Position numbers and translations under genes: made by a program
Notes under the pieces: model-generated
What the model was told of the DNA's origin: nothing
The model's input: the letters and a program-made list of their open reading frames with translations, nothing else
Databases searched by the model: none
In this document: piece after piece, positions 6,784 to 14,018 of the stretch
How positions within the stretch are numbered: the first letter of the stretch is position 1
How the letters are laid out: each line of letters opens with the position of its first letter
NCBI GenBank assembly: GCA_965651535.1
Contig: CBFGSX010000007.1
Location: forward strand, 1-23,889
Reading direction: 5' to 3'
Source of the DNA: JAQGJA01 sp965651535
GTDB taxonomy: Bacteria > Pseudomonadota > Alphaproteobacteria > Micavibrionales > SZUA-601
Length of the DNA: 23,889 nucleotides

Positions 6784-8257
6784 GCTTCACCGCCACGAAG
6801 CGCAGATTGGTCTGGCTGTTGACCAAAAGCAAAACAGAGGATTTCTTCGCCGCCGCCGCTTCGTCCACCGCGCTGCGGATGTCTTTGGGCGTGGCGACGG
6901 TTTTCTGGTTGACCTCGAGGATGACGTCGCCGGGCATGACGCCCTTGGCCGCCGCGTCGCCGTTGCGGTCAAGCTGCGTCACCACGACGCCCGTCACGTC
7001 ATTGCCAAGACCGAAGCGGCTGCGCAGCGCGTCGTTGAGCGGCGCGACCGACAATTTCAGCTTGTCTATTTTGGTTTGCGACGGCACAGCGCTTTCCTCG
7101 GGCAGGACTTCGGCCTGCTCGTCGAGCAAACCTTTTTCCTTGGCTTTTTCAAGCTGGCCGGGAATGATCTTGAACTTGAGTTTCTTGCCCTGGCGCAGCA
7201 CGGTGATGTCGGCCTTCTTGCCGATGGACGCGTCGGCGACCATGCGCGGCAGGAAGCGCATCTCGCGCACCGGCGTGCCGTTGAATTCGACGATGATGTC
7301 GCCTTGTTTCAGCCCTGTTTTTTCTGCCGGGCCGCCCGGCGTGACGGACGCCACCAGCGCGCCCTGCGTGTTGGGCAGGCCCAGCGATTCCGCGATGTCT
7401 TCGGTTACTTCCTGAATACGTACGCCGATCCAGCCGCGTTTGGTGACGCCGTACTGAATCAGCTGGTCGATCACGGGTTTCGCTAAACTGGACGGAATGG
7501 CAAAGCCGATACCAATCGAGCCACCCGTCGGCGAGAAGATCGCCGTGTTGATGCCGATGACGTCGCCGGCCATGTTGAACATTGGGCCGCCGGAATTGCC
7601 ACGATTGATCGACGCGTCGGTCTGGATGAAATCGTCATAGCGCCCCGCGTTGATATTGCGCTGGCGCGCCGAAATAATGCCGCTGGTGACCGTGCCACCA
7701 AGACCGAACGGGTTCCCGACCGCCAGAATCCAGTCGCCGACGCGCATTGTATCGCTGTCGCCCCATGAAACGGCGGTTAATTTTTTCTTGGTCTCGACCT
7801 TGAGCAACGCCAGATCCGTTTCGGAATCCCGTCCGACGACCTTGGCAGCCAGTTTGGTATCATCGTGAAAAGTGACGGTGATCTCGTCCGCGCCGTCAAT
7901 CACGTGATTATTCGTGACGACATAGCCCTTCTCGCCGTCGATGACGAAACCCGAACCCAAGGACTGGATGTTGGGCAGCGGCCCCATGCCCGGCGGGCCC
8001 ATATTCGGGTTGTTAAAAAATTCGTCGAAGAAATCCTGAAAGGGGCTGCCGGGCGGAAATTCCGGCATCTGGATTTGCGGCGCGCCATCGGCGGATTTAC
8101 GGTCGGTTTTTTGCTTGGTCGAAATGTTGACCACCGCATCCGAGACGCGCGCGCTGAGATCCGCGAAGCTGTTCGGGATCATGGCCGGGGCGGCGGGCTG
8201 GGCGGCGGCGGGCGCGGCCAGCATCAGAATCAGGAAAAAGGCGATCATCGGACGCAT
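6773..8257 (-). CDS. degP: Do-family periplasmic serine protease (DegP/HtrA/MucD type)
   Basis: A 494-residue periplasmic protease and chaperone that degrades misfolded envelope proteins. Seen: an N-terminal signal peptide (hydrophobic residues 4-19, cleavage near AAAQ); the trypsin-like domain with catalytic His118 (TNNHV), Asp148 (SETDLALLK) and Ser222 (NRGNSGGP); PDZ1 about 274-365; and PDZ2 about 395-485, containing GDVILEVNQ. Length and domain order match Do-family proteases. The start has GAGG at 8266-8269 on the minus strand, eight bases away. It is the first gene of an overlapping set with miaA and the helicase, and is divergent from the Sua5 gene across 77 bp holding promoter-like sequences and a palindrome. 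Confidence 0.95.
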   Translation of the reverse strand: MRPMIAFFLILMLAAPAAAQPAAPAMIPNSFADLSARVSDAVVNISTKQKTDRKSADGAPQIQMPEFPPGSPFQDFFDEFFNNPNMGPPGMGPLPNIQSLGSGFVIDGEKGYVVTNNHVIDGADEITVTFHDDTKLAAKVVGRDSETDLALLKVETKKKLTAVSWGDSDTMRVGDWILAVGNPFGLGGTVTSGIISARQRNINAGRYDDFIQTDASINRGNSGGPMFNMAGDVIGINTAIFSPTGGSIGIGFAIPSSLAKPVIDQLIQYGVTKRGWIGVRIQEVTEDIAESLGLPNTQGALVASVTPGGPAEKTGLKQGDIIVEFNGTPVREMRFLPRMVADASIGKKADITVLRQGKKLKFKIIPGQLEKAKEKGLLDEQAEVLPEESAVPSQTKIDKLKLSVAPLNDALRSRFGLGNDVTGVVVTQLDRNGDAAAKGVMPGDVILEVNQKTVATPKDIRSAVDEAAAAKKSSVLLLVNSQTNLRFVAVKLAE

Positions 8258-8287
8258 GGCGGAAACCTCGTGTGGCTGGAGCTCTTA

Positions 8288-8317
8288 TATAATTGGTCAT
8301 TTGCGCAAATTCGTCAA
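8288..8317. promoter_or_regulatory. degP/Sua5 divergent promoter region with a 12-bp palindrome
   Basis: On the plus strand a perfect TATAAT lies at 8288-8293, placing a start near 8300 for the Sua5 gene, though no good -35 is visible. On the minus strand TTGACG (8312-8317) faces an AT-rich -10 region at about 8287-8293. Between them sits a perfect palindrome ATTTGCGCAAAT (8299-8310), which fits a dimeric repressor or activator. This is a promoter inference from sequence only. Confidence 0.4.
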
Positions 8318-8334
8318 CTGGGCTATGACATTTC

Positions 8335-9327
8335 ATGCCCCGCATCCTGCAAACCGGATTTGACGCCCTCGACGAGGCTGCGCGCCTTATTCTCGAAGGC
8401 CGCCTTGTCGCTTTTCCGACGGAAACGGTTTACGGGCTGGGCGCCGACGCAACCCAAGCGGCGGCGGTGGCGCGGATTTACGCGCTCAAGAACCGCCCCG
8501 ATTATAACCCGCTGATCGTGCATGTGCCCGATCTGGAGGCCGCCGAAAAACTGGCCGAGTTCGACGAACGCGCGCGCAGCGTGGCACGGGCGCTGTGGCC
8601 GGGGCCGATCACGCTGGTGCTCAAAGCGCTTCCCGATAACAACATCGCGCCGAACGTCACCGCCGGGTTGCCGACTCTTGCGCTGCGCGTGCCCGCGCAT
8701 CCGGTCGCGTCGCAATTCCTGAAATTGTGTAACGTCCCTATTGCCGCCCCCAGCGCCAACCCCTCGGGACAGTTATCGCCGACGACGCCGATGCACGTGG
8801 CGCGGCATTTCGGCGAGGATCTGTCGCTGGTGCTTGCGGGCGGCGCCAGCGCGATCGGTCTTGAATCGACCGTACTGGATCTGTCGGGCGAGGTGGCGAA
8901 AATTTTGCGCCCCGGCGCCATCGGCCCCGACGAGCTGGAGCCGCTGATCGGCACGGTTATTTTCGCCGATGGCAATGAGGCGGTCAAAGCCCCCGGACAG
9001 CTCAAGCGTCATTACGCGACGAAAACGCCTTTGCGCCTGAATGCGGTGGATGTAAAAAAGGGCGAAGGTTTTTTAGGCTTCGGCAAGACGGATTTCATCG
9101 GCGTCGAGGATGTGGGTTTTCTGCGCGACATGAATGGCGATCATTGGCGCAATCTGTCGGCCTCGGGCGATTTGAACGAGGCGGCGACGAATTTATACGC
9201 CATGCTGCACGCGCTGGACGGTGTCGGTCTGATGCGTATTGCCGTGCAACCCATTCCCGAAGCGGGGCTTGGGGTGGCGATCAACGATCGCCTGCGCCGC
9301 GCCGCCGTGCCGAAGGAAGATTTGTAA
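8335..9327 (+). CDS. tsaC: L-threonylcarbamoyladenylate synthase, Sua5 type
   Basis: A 330-residue cytosolic enzyme that makes threonylcarbamoyl-AMP from threonine, bicarbonate and ATP, the first step of t6A37 formation in tRNAs reading ANN codons. Seen: the YrdC domain with PTETVYGLG (28-36), the KNRP basic motif (52-55), PSANPSG (139-145) and ASAIGLESTV (171-180); the Sua5 linker APGQLKRHYAT (219-229); and a C-terminal Sua5 domain to residue 330. The extra domain makes this the long Sua5 form, not the short TsaC/YrdC form. No convincing Shine-Dalgarno precedes the ATG; with a start site near 8300 the leader would be short. A repeat element begins seven bases after the stop. Confidence 0.95.
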   Translation: MPRILQTGFDALDEAARLILEGRLVAFPTETVYGLGADATQAAAVARIYALKNRPDYNPLIVHVPDLEAAEKLAEFDERARSVARALWPGPITLVLKALPDNNIAPNVTAGLPTLALRVPAHPVASQFLKLCNVPIAAPSANPSGQLSPTTPMHVARHFGEDLSLVLAGGASAIGLESTVLDLSGEVAKILRPGAIGPDELEPLIGTVIFADGNEAVKAPGQLKRHYATKTPLRLNAVDVKKGEGFLGFGKTDFIGVEDVGFLRDMNGDHWRNLSASGDLNEAATNLYAMLHALDGVGLMRIAVQPIPEAGLGVAINDRLRRAAVPKEDL

Positions 9328-9333
9328 TAAAAA

Positions 9334-9438
9334 CCTCTCCCTTTGGGAGAGGTCGACGCGTCAGCGTCGGGTGAGGGATTACGAAGACACAGGATAAATC
9401 GAAAACCCTCACCCCACCCCTCTCCCAGAGGGAGAGGG
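9334..9438. repeat. REPIN-like palindromic doublet, tails inward (copy 1)
   Basis: Two hairpins, CCTCTCCC/GGGAGAGG (9334-9341 with 9345-9352) and CCCTCTCCC/GGGAGAGGG (9418-9426 with 9430-9438), are joined through GGGTGAGGG (9369-9377) and its complement CCCTCACCC (9406-9414). A short extra inverted repeat, CGACGC/GCGTCG, lies at 9354-9369. A second element of the same family lies at 20856-20959. Placed between two genes, it may also stabilise the 3' end of the Sua5 mRNA. Confidence 0.8.
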
Positions 9439-9517
9439 AGTTTTATGCGCTCTCTGTATCGCTGAAGCGTTTCAAAAACCATGTGGCATTTATAGAGGCT
9501 CCTTGTATAGTTCCCTT

Positions 9518-10924
9518 ATGACCGACGCTGTTTCCGAGCTGAAAAAAATCGTGGGCGAAGCCCATGTCCTGACGGATGAAAAAGACGTCGCGCCTTATTA
9601 CCGCGAATATCGCGGGCGCTTTGTCGGCAAGGGGCTTTGCGTCGTGCGTCCGGCCAATACGGACGAGGTTGCTGCGGTCGTGAAATTCTGCGCCGCGCAT
9701 AAAATCCCGATCACGCCGCAGGGCGGCAATACGGGGCTTGTCGGCGGCTCGATCCCGTATGAGCGCGGCAATCTGGTGCTGTCGCTGTCGCGGATGAATA
9801 AAATCCGCAGCCTCGATCCCGAGAATTTCACCATGACGGTCGAGGCGGGATGCGTGTTGAGCGCGATTCAAGACGCGGCAACGCAGGCGAAGCGTTTTTT
9901 TCCCCTAAGCATAGCCTCGGAAGGCTCTAGCCAGATCGGCGGGAACATCGCCGCCAATTCGTGCGGAATTTTGGCCATGCGCTACGGCAATATGCGCGAT
10001 CTTGTTCTGGGCCTCGAGGTCGTGTTGCCCTCGGGCGAGGTGTGGAACGGTCTGCGCTCCCTGCGCAAGGATAATACGGGTTACGACCTCAAGCATCTGT
10101 TCATCGGTTCGGAAGGGACGCTGGGCGTGATCACGGCGGCGGTGCTGAAACTTGCGCCCGATCCCGGGCTGCGCGAGACGTTTTTTGCGGCAACCGACGA
10201 TCTGGACAAGGTCGTAGCGCTGCTGTCCGAAGCCAAGGCAGCGTTCGGCGATAATCTTCTGGCATTCGAGTTGATCTCCCGACGCGGTGTAGAATTTGCC
10301 GCGCAATATAATCCGCAGGTTTCCGAGCCTCTGGCGTTGCGCGCGCCGTGGCATATTCTGGCCGAGGTGACGGGCGGGACGGGGCACGATGGGCTTCGCG
10401 CCCGGCTTGAGGAATTTCTCGGCGCGGCGGCGGAGAAAAATCTCATCACCGATGCGACCATCGCGCAGAACGAGAAACAGCGCGCCATGTTCTGGGTTTT
10501 ACGCGAAAGCGTCTCCGATGCGCAACGCTATGCCGGCGGGTCGATCAAGCACGATATTGCCGTGCCGATTTTCAAGATCCCCGAATTTATCCGCGAAGCC
10601 GGCGCGCTGGTCGAAAGATTGATCCCCGGCGTACGCCCCGTGATTTTCGGCCATGTCGGCGACGGCAATCTGCATTTCAACCTGACCCAGCCGGAAGGCG
10701 TCGACAAGGATGCGTTCCTGTCTGAATGGAGCGCGGTCAACCATGCCGTGCATGATGTGGTGCAGAAATACGGCGGCAGCATTGCGGCCGAGCACGGCGT
10801 CGGCGTGTTCAAAGCCGAGGAGCTGGCTTCGCGCAAATCGCCCGTCGAGCTGGCGCTGATGAAAACGGTCAAGCGCGCGCTCGATCCGGACGGAATTATG
10901 AATCCCGGAAAAATCCTGATTTAG
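9518..10924 (+). CDS. FAD-linked D-2-hydroxyacid dehydrogenase (GlcD/D-lactate/D-2-hydroxyglutarate dehydrogenase family)
   Basis: A 468-residue flavoprotein of the VAO/PCMH fold that oxidises a D-2-hydroxyacid to the 2-oxoacid, probably passing electrons to quinone or an electron-transfer flavoprotein. Seen: the FAD-binding domain with PQGGNTGLVGGS (67-78) and GSSQIGGNIAANSCG (136-150); the C-terminal FAD-oxidase domain with the metal/substrate motif HVGDGNLHFN (about 378-387) and AEHGVG. The length fits the D-2-hydroxyglutarate or D-lactate dehydrogenase clade. The substrate cannot be decided. The ATG at 9518 lacks a close Shine-Dalgarno. An in-frame TTG at 9503, five bases after GAGG (9494-9497), is a real alternative adding five residues. 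Confidence 0.92.
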   Translation: MTDAVSELKKIVGEAHVLTDEKDVAPYYREYRGRFVGKGLCVVRPANTDEVAAVVKFCAAHKIPITPQGGNTGLVGGSIPYERGNLVLSLSRMNKIRSLDPENFTMTVEAGCVLSAIQDAATQAKRFFPLSIASEGSSQIGGNIAANSCGILAMRYGNMRDLVLGLEVVLPSGEVWNGLRSLRKDNTGYDLKHLFIGSEGTLGVITAAVLKLAPDPGLRETFFAATDDLDKVVALLSEAKAAFGDNLLAFELISRRGVEFAAQYNPQVSEPLALRAPWHILAEVTGGTGHDGLRARLEEFLGAAAEKNLITDATIAQNEKQRAMFWVLRESVSDAQRYAGGSIKHDIAVPIFKIPEFIREAGALVERLIPGVRPVIFGHVGDGNLHFNLTQPEGVDKDAFLSEWSAVNHAVHDVVQKYGGSIAAEHGVGVFKAEELASRKSPVELALMKTVKRALDPDGIMNPGKILI

Positions 10925-10991
10925 AGACGAATTTTATTAAAACGCGCGCGGGTTTGTGTTTTTTTGCAACGCTTCGAGTCGCGCTATGGCT

Positions 10992-11038
10992 TTGTCCCTT
11001 GTTTTGGCGTGCAATAGGGATACGTCACGAGTCGTGAC
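10992..11038 (+). promoter_or_regulatory. candidate promoter and operator of the CBS-domain gene
   Basis: TTGTCC (10992-10997) and TAGGGA (11015-11020) are separated by 17 bp. Immediately downstream lies a perfect inverted repeat GTCACGA-G-TCGTGAC (11024-11038), covering the expected start site near 11027, the usual position for a repressor operator. The gene starts 30 bp further on. The -10 is weak. Confidence 0.4.
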
Positions 11039-11068
11039 AGGAAACAGATGGATCCAAGGGAGGATATT

Positions 11069-11518
11069 ATGAAAGTCAAAGACATCATGACCGCCAGCCC
11101 CAGCTTTTTGCTGGAATCGGCCACCATTCAGGAGGCGGCGCAAAACATGCAACAGCTGGATTGCGGCTTTTTGCCCGTCGGTCAGAACGACAAGATCACC
11201 GGCGTGGTAACGGATCGCGACATCGCCTTGCGCGCCGTGGCCCAAGGATTGCCGCCGACCGCCAAGGTTTCGCAGATCGCGTCGAAAAAAGTGCTGTATT
11301 GCTTCGAGGACGACACGCTGGATTCCATTGCCGAAAACATGGCGCAGAATCAGGTGCGCCGCCTGATCGTGTTGAGCAACAAAAAAGACAAGCGTCTGGC
11401 GGGCGTCGTCTCGGTAGCGGATATCGCGCTGGCCAAGAATGCGCCGCAGGCAACGCTGACTCAGCTGCTGAAGGGCGTCTCGCAATCGTCGCGCCGTTCG
11501 TCGTCGAAAGCGGCATAA
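11069..11518 (+). CDS. two-CBS-domain protein
   Basis: A 149-residue cytosolic protein consisting of a Bateman module: CBS1 about residues 1-60 (MKVKDIMTASPSFLLESATI, then GVVTDRDIALRAV) and CBS2 about 68-125 (GVVSVADIALAKNAP), followed by a short Ser/Arg/Lys-rich tail (SQSSRRSSSKAA). Such modules bind adenine nucleotides; small stand-alone forms resemble the hypoxic response protein Hrp1, but no partner is evident here. The ATG at 11069 is chosen over an in-frame ATG at 11048 because an excellent ribosome site (AAGGGAGG, 11056-11063) ends five bases before it and the CBS domain starts there. A palindrome upstream suggests its own regulation, and a strong terminator follows. Confidence 0.9.
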   Translation: MKVKDIMTASPSFLLESATIQEAAQNMQQLDCGFLPVGQNDKITGVVTDRDIALRAVAQGLPPTAKVSQIASKKVLYCFEDDTLDSIAENMAQNQVRRLIVLSNKKDKRLAGVVSVADIALAKNAPQATLTQLLKGVSQSSRRSSSKAA

Positions 11519-11545
11519 CGGAATTTTTCCAAAAGAACTGGAAAC

Positions 11546-11577
11546 TCCCCCGTCCTTACGCGGGGGATTTTTTATTT
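11546..11577 (+). terminator. intrinsic terminator after the CBS-domain gene
   Basis: A stem of five C-G pairs plus flanking pairs (11546-11552 with 11561-11567), followed by ATTTTTT and further T residues to 11577. Its T-tract overlaps the stop codon of the convergent flavodoxin gene (11572-11574). Confidence 0.85.
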
Positions 11578-12117
11578 GAGCTTTTTCGCCCATTCGGAAA
11601 CGCGCCGCCCCAAAAGCGCGGCCGATTTCAAATCACCTTCGGGCGGGGTGAGCGGGCCTTCCTTGGTGTCGGCCTGCGCCATCACGCCGAGGAATGAACC
11701 AAGACGGTTGATATGGTGCGGCTGTGCCCCTTCCTGTGCTTGACCGGGGCCGACCCAGATCATACCGTGTTGCGCGGCGAAAACCGAAAGCTGTATCAAT
11801 ACGTTCAGCTTGTCGCCGCTGAGGCCGTGCGAACAGGTAAAACCCGCCGCCAGCTTGTCGCGCCAGAGCGCCTTCATCCACACGGCGGCGCTATCGTCCA
11901 TGAATTTCTTGAACTCGGCGGCAACGGACCCCATATAGGTCGGCGATCCGAAAATAATCGCGTCGCATTTTTCCAAAGTCCCCCACGGCACGTCCTGCGC
12001 AACATCGACCAACAAGGATTTTGCGCCCGCCTCGTCGATGCCGCGCGCGACGGACTCGGCGACGATTTTCGTGTGCCCGTGAAATTTCGAGAAATAGCAA
12101 ACGGCGATTTGGGTCAT
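11572..12117 (-). CDS. WrbA/flavodoxin-like NAD(P)H:quinone oxidoreductase
   Basis: A 181-residue flavodoxin-fold protein, probably an FMN-dependent NAD(P)H:quinone oxidoreductase of the WrbA type, in the cytosol. Seen: the phosphate-binding loop YFSKFHGHTKIVAESVARGI (residues 8-27) and GSPTYMGSVAAEFKKFMD (57-74), which corresponds to the WrbA GTPTRFG region. The segment TCSHGLSGDK and the later PPEGDLKSAALLGRRV also agree with the family. Its ATG overlaps the hisN stop (ATGA, 12114-12117), so it is the last gene of a cytochrome c-hisN-flavodoxin set and probably translationally coupled. The physiological acceptor is unknown. Confidence 0.87.
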   Translation of the reverse strand: MTQIAVCYFSKFHGHTKIVAESVARGIDEAGAKSLLVDVAQDVPWGTLEKCDAIIFGSPTYMGSVAAEFKKFMDDSAAVWMKALWRDKLAAGFTCSHGLSGDKLNVLIQLSVFAAQHGMIWVGPGQAQEGAQPHHINRLGSFLGVMAQADTKEGPLTPPEGDLKSAALLGRRVSEWAKKLK

Positions 12118-12905
12118 GGGATTTTCTGGAAGAGTTCAAGGATATGGGCGTGCAGCTCGGGCGAGCTGGCGGCGACGACGCGGTCGTCATTGACGAAGCC
12201 GATGGGCGCGCCGCTCAGCTGCGTGATCTTGCCGCCCGCGTTTTCGATGATCGGCACGAAGGACGCGATGTCGTGAAGTTCCTGGCGTCCCTCGACGATG
12301 ACGTCGATAAAGCCGCCGGCGAGCAAGCCGTAATTGAGGCAATCGCCGCCGAAGACGTTCATTTTTGATTCCGCGCGGATGATCTTGACCAGCTCGAAAA
12401 TGCGCGGCGGCAAGCGAAGCGGATCGGTGCAGGCGAAAATCGCCTCCGACAGGTCTTTGACGTTGCGCGTTTTGACCTCGCGCCCGTTCCAGATCGTTTT
12501 GCCGCCCTTGAGGCTGATCCAGCGATCCTGTGTCACAGCCTGATCGCATAGCCCCAGAACAAAACCGTGCGTCTGGTGATAAAGGGCAATCAGCGTGCCG
12601 AAATTCGTGCGTCCTGTGGTAAAGGCGCGCGTGCCGTCGATGGGGTCGAGAATCCATTGATATTCCGCTTCCGCGTTTTCATGGCCGTGTTCCTCGCCAA
12701 GAATGCCGTCTTGCGGACGTTTTGCGCCGAGGATTTCGCGCATTGCCGTTTCAATCTCGCGGTCGGCGCGGGTGACGGGCGTATTGTCTTCCTTGTGTTC
12801 GATCGAAAGCGTTTCCGAGCGGAAATATTTCAGCGCGATGGGCCGCGCAACATCGGCCAGCGCGTGCGCGATTTCGGTAAATTCGGCGGGAAGGGAAAAG
12901 CTCAT
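12114..12905 (-). CDS. hisN: histidinol-phosphatase, inositol monophosphatase family
   Basis: A 263-residue Mg2+-dependent phosphatase of the IMPase superfamily, most like HisN, which converts histidinol phosphate to histidinol in actinobacteria and alphaproteobacteria. Seen: ADREIE (47-52), the metal ligand motif LGEEHG (69-74), WILDPIDGTRAF (84-95), and the C-terminal metal-binding region ELHDIASFVPIIENAGG (209-225). SuhB or CysQ activity cannot be excluded. The start is uncertain: 12905 fits the family length, whereas ATG 12920 has AGGA upstream, supplied by the adjacent repeat. A longer in-frame start at 12995 only translates that repeat. The flavodoxin gene overlaps its stop. Confidence 0.87.
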   Translation of the reverse strand: MSFSLPAEFTEIAHALADVARPIALKYFRSETLSIEHKEDNTPVTRADREIETAMREILGAKRPQDGILGEEHGHENAEAEYQWILDPIDGTRAFTTGRTNFGTLIALYHQTHGFVLGLCDQAVTQDRWISLKGGKTIWNGREVKTRNVKDLSEAIFACTDPLRLPPRIFELVKIIRAESKMNVFGGDCLNYGLLAGGFIDVIVEGRQELHDIASFVPIIENAGGKITQLSGAPIGFVNDDRVVAASSPELHAHILELFQKIP

Positions 12906-12924
12906 ATCTCGTTTTAACATCACT

Positions 12925-12993
12925 GTCATTCCTACGAAAGCAGGAATCCAGTTCAATTCCGTGTCGCTGGATCCCCGCTTTCGCGGGGATGAC
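12925..12993. repeat. full-length 69-bp palindromic repeat (family 2)
   Basis: Left arm 12925-12951 (starts GTCATTCC, ends AATCCAG) and right arm 12967-12993 (starts CTGGATCC, ends GGGATGAC) are 27-base inverted repeats with five differences, separated by 15 bases. The arms themselves contain smaller hairpins around CGAAAG and CTTTCG. It fills almost the whole gap between the cytochrome c stop and the hisN start. Related copies lie at 18695-18722 and 21833-21908. This GTCATTCCCGCGAAAGCGGG-type element is widespread in proteobacterial genomes. Confidence 0.9.
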
Positions 12994-12996
12994 AAT

Positions 12997-13623
12997 CTAG
13001 TGAGAGGGCGCTTCTTCGGGTGGCTCAGCCGGGGCCGGTTCCTCTTTCGGCGCTTCGGCGGCGATTTCCGCCGCGCTCGGCAGCGGCGCGGGCGTATCGG
13101 CCATGGAACGCATATAGGCGATCACGTCGGCGCGATCCTGTGGTTTTTTCAAGCCGGGATAGGACATCTTCGTGCCCTTGATATAGGCGGCGGGCTTCCA
13201 CAAAAAGACGTTGAGGCTTTGATACGTCCATTTCTCGCCCTTGGCCGCCATCTCGTTGAGCGGGGCGGAATAGGCAAAGCTGTCGATATGCGCTTTTTTG
13301 GCGTTGACCATGCCATAGAGGTTGGGGCCGATCTTGCTGGGGCCGCCCTTGTCAAAGCCGTGACAGGCCAGACAGGCTTTGGCCAAAGCTTCGCCGCGCT
13401 TGACGTCGGCGCTGCCCAACAAAGCCAGAATGGGATCGGGGCCGACAGGCGCGCCGTCACCCGAGGCGGCGGCCTCGAGCGCCGTGGTGTCGATCTCGAT
13501 GGCGGTTTCCGCCGTGCCGTCTTCGCTGACGAGGATATTGGCGACAAAGCCGCACAGCATGGCGACGATGCCCGCAACCAGCAGGGCGGCGAAAATCTTG
13601 TTGTTCTCGAGGTCGTGACTCAT
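12997..13623 (-). CDS. membrane-anchored class I cytochrome c (CycM/c552 type)
   Basis: A 208-residue cytochrome c held in the inner membrane by an uncleaved N-terminal helix (residues 10-32, FAALLVAGIVAMLCGFVANI) with the haem domain in the periplasm. Seen: haem-binding CLACH (84-88), GPNLYG (99-104) and the axial Met153 in TKMSYPGLKKPQDRADVIAY. Mitochondrial-type membrane cytochromes of this kind carry electrons from the bc1 complex to aa3 oxidase in alphaproteobacteria. The C-terminal tail (about 178-208) is unusually rich in Pro, Ala and Glu and is probably disordered. hisN and the flavodoxin gene follow in the same direction. A weak minus-strand promoter is possible upstream (TATGCT near 13651). 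Confidence 0.92.
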   Translation of the reverse strand: MSHDLENNKIFAALLVAGIVAMLCGFVANILVSEDGTAETAIEIDTTALEAAASGDGAPVGPDPILALLGSADVKRGEALAKACLACHGFDKGGPSKIGPNLYGMVNAKKAHIDSFAYSAPLNEMAAKGEKWTYQSLNVFLWKPAAYIKGTKMSYPGLKKPQDRADVIAYMRSMADTPAPLPSAAEIAAEAPKEEPAPAEPPEEAPSH

Positions 13624-13699
13624 GGGGGATCGGGCCTTTCAGCGTGCAGCATACTCTAGGGATGCAAAAGTTAAAGAGGGGTTTTCGACCATAAGAGCG

Positions 13700-13728
13700 T
13701 TGACATAAGAGTGACCTGCCTTTACGAT
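13700..13728 (+). promoter_or_regulatory. strong sigma-70-type promoter
   Basis: A perfect TTGACA (13700-13705), a 17-bp spacer, and TACGAT (13723-13728). Predicted start near 13735, about 23 nt before the ATG of the small membrane protein. One of the best housekeeping promoters in the window. Confidence 0.7.
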
Positions 13729-13757
13729 TGTTTTTTTGAGTGAAAGGGTGTTTTCAA

Positions 13758-14018
13758 ATGGCTGAAATGAAAAAGCGCAGCACGAATCAGAAAAAAGGCA
13801 ATCCGGAGCTTCGCGCTTTTGCGCTTCTTGTTTTGGTTGGCTTCGCGGCAATCTCGAGCAAAATGTGCAGCAGCCCCGAGAGGAAAAAAGAGCCGAAACA
13901 ACAGGATCTGCCGACGTATTTTTCCGGAGCCACCCTCTCTTTTCAGGATAATGCCGCCACGCTTTCACCCGCGCGCTCGGACAAGGTCGCCGGCTGGCCT
14001 GCGCCCCGGCACCGCTAG
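13758..14018 (+). CDS. small single-pass membrane protein of unknown function
   Basis: An 86-residue protein that I do not recognise. It has a basic N-terminus (KKRSTNQKKGN), one hydrophobic segment (about residues 19-35, LRAFALLVLVGFAAISS) and a polar tail ending WPAPRHR, so it is predicted to be an inner-membrane protein with the tail in the periplasm. MCSS after the hydrophobic stretch is not a good lipobox. The ATG at 13758 is preferred over an in-frame GTG at 13740 because AAGGGTG (13744-13750) lies seven bases before it. The strong promoter just upstream supports real expression. It is divergent from cytochrome c and followed by the porin after 112 bp. Confidence 0.65.
   Translation: MAEMKKRSTNQKKGNPELRAFALLVLVGFAAISSKMCSSPERKKEPKQQDLPTYFSGATLSFQDNAATLSPARSDKVAGWPAPRHR

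Noticed and set aside
5710..6822. 370-codon plus-strand open frame opposite miaA
   Set aside because: Antisense to miaA, which has all its motifs; low-complexity Arg/Gly-rich translation.
9334..9438. CRISPR or transposon end
   Set aside because: There are only two hairpin units with unequal spacers and no cas or transposase gene; the structure fits a REP-type doublet.
10925..10980. Intrinsic terminator after the FAD-linked dehydrogenase
   Set aside because: A T-run is present, but the GC-rich stretch before it forms no stem longer than about four pairs.
12906..12995. Thirty extra N-terminal residues for HisN in an open frame starting at 12995
   Set aside because: They translate the palindromic repeat (SPRKRGSSDTELNWIPAFVG), a familiar false extension, and have no place in the phosphatase fold.
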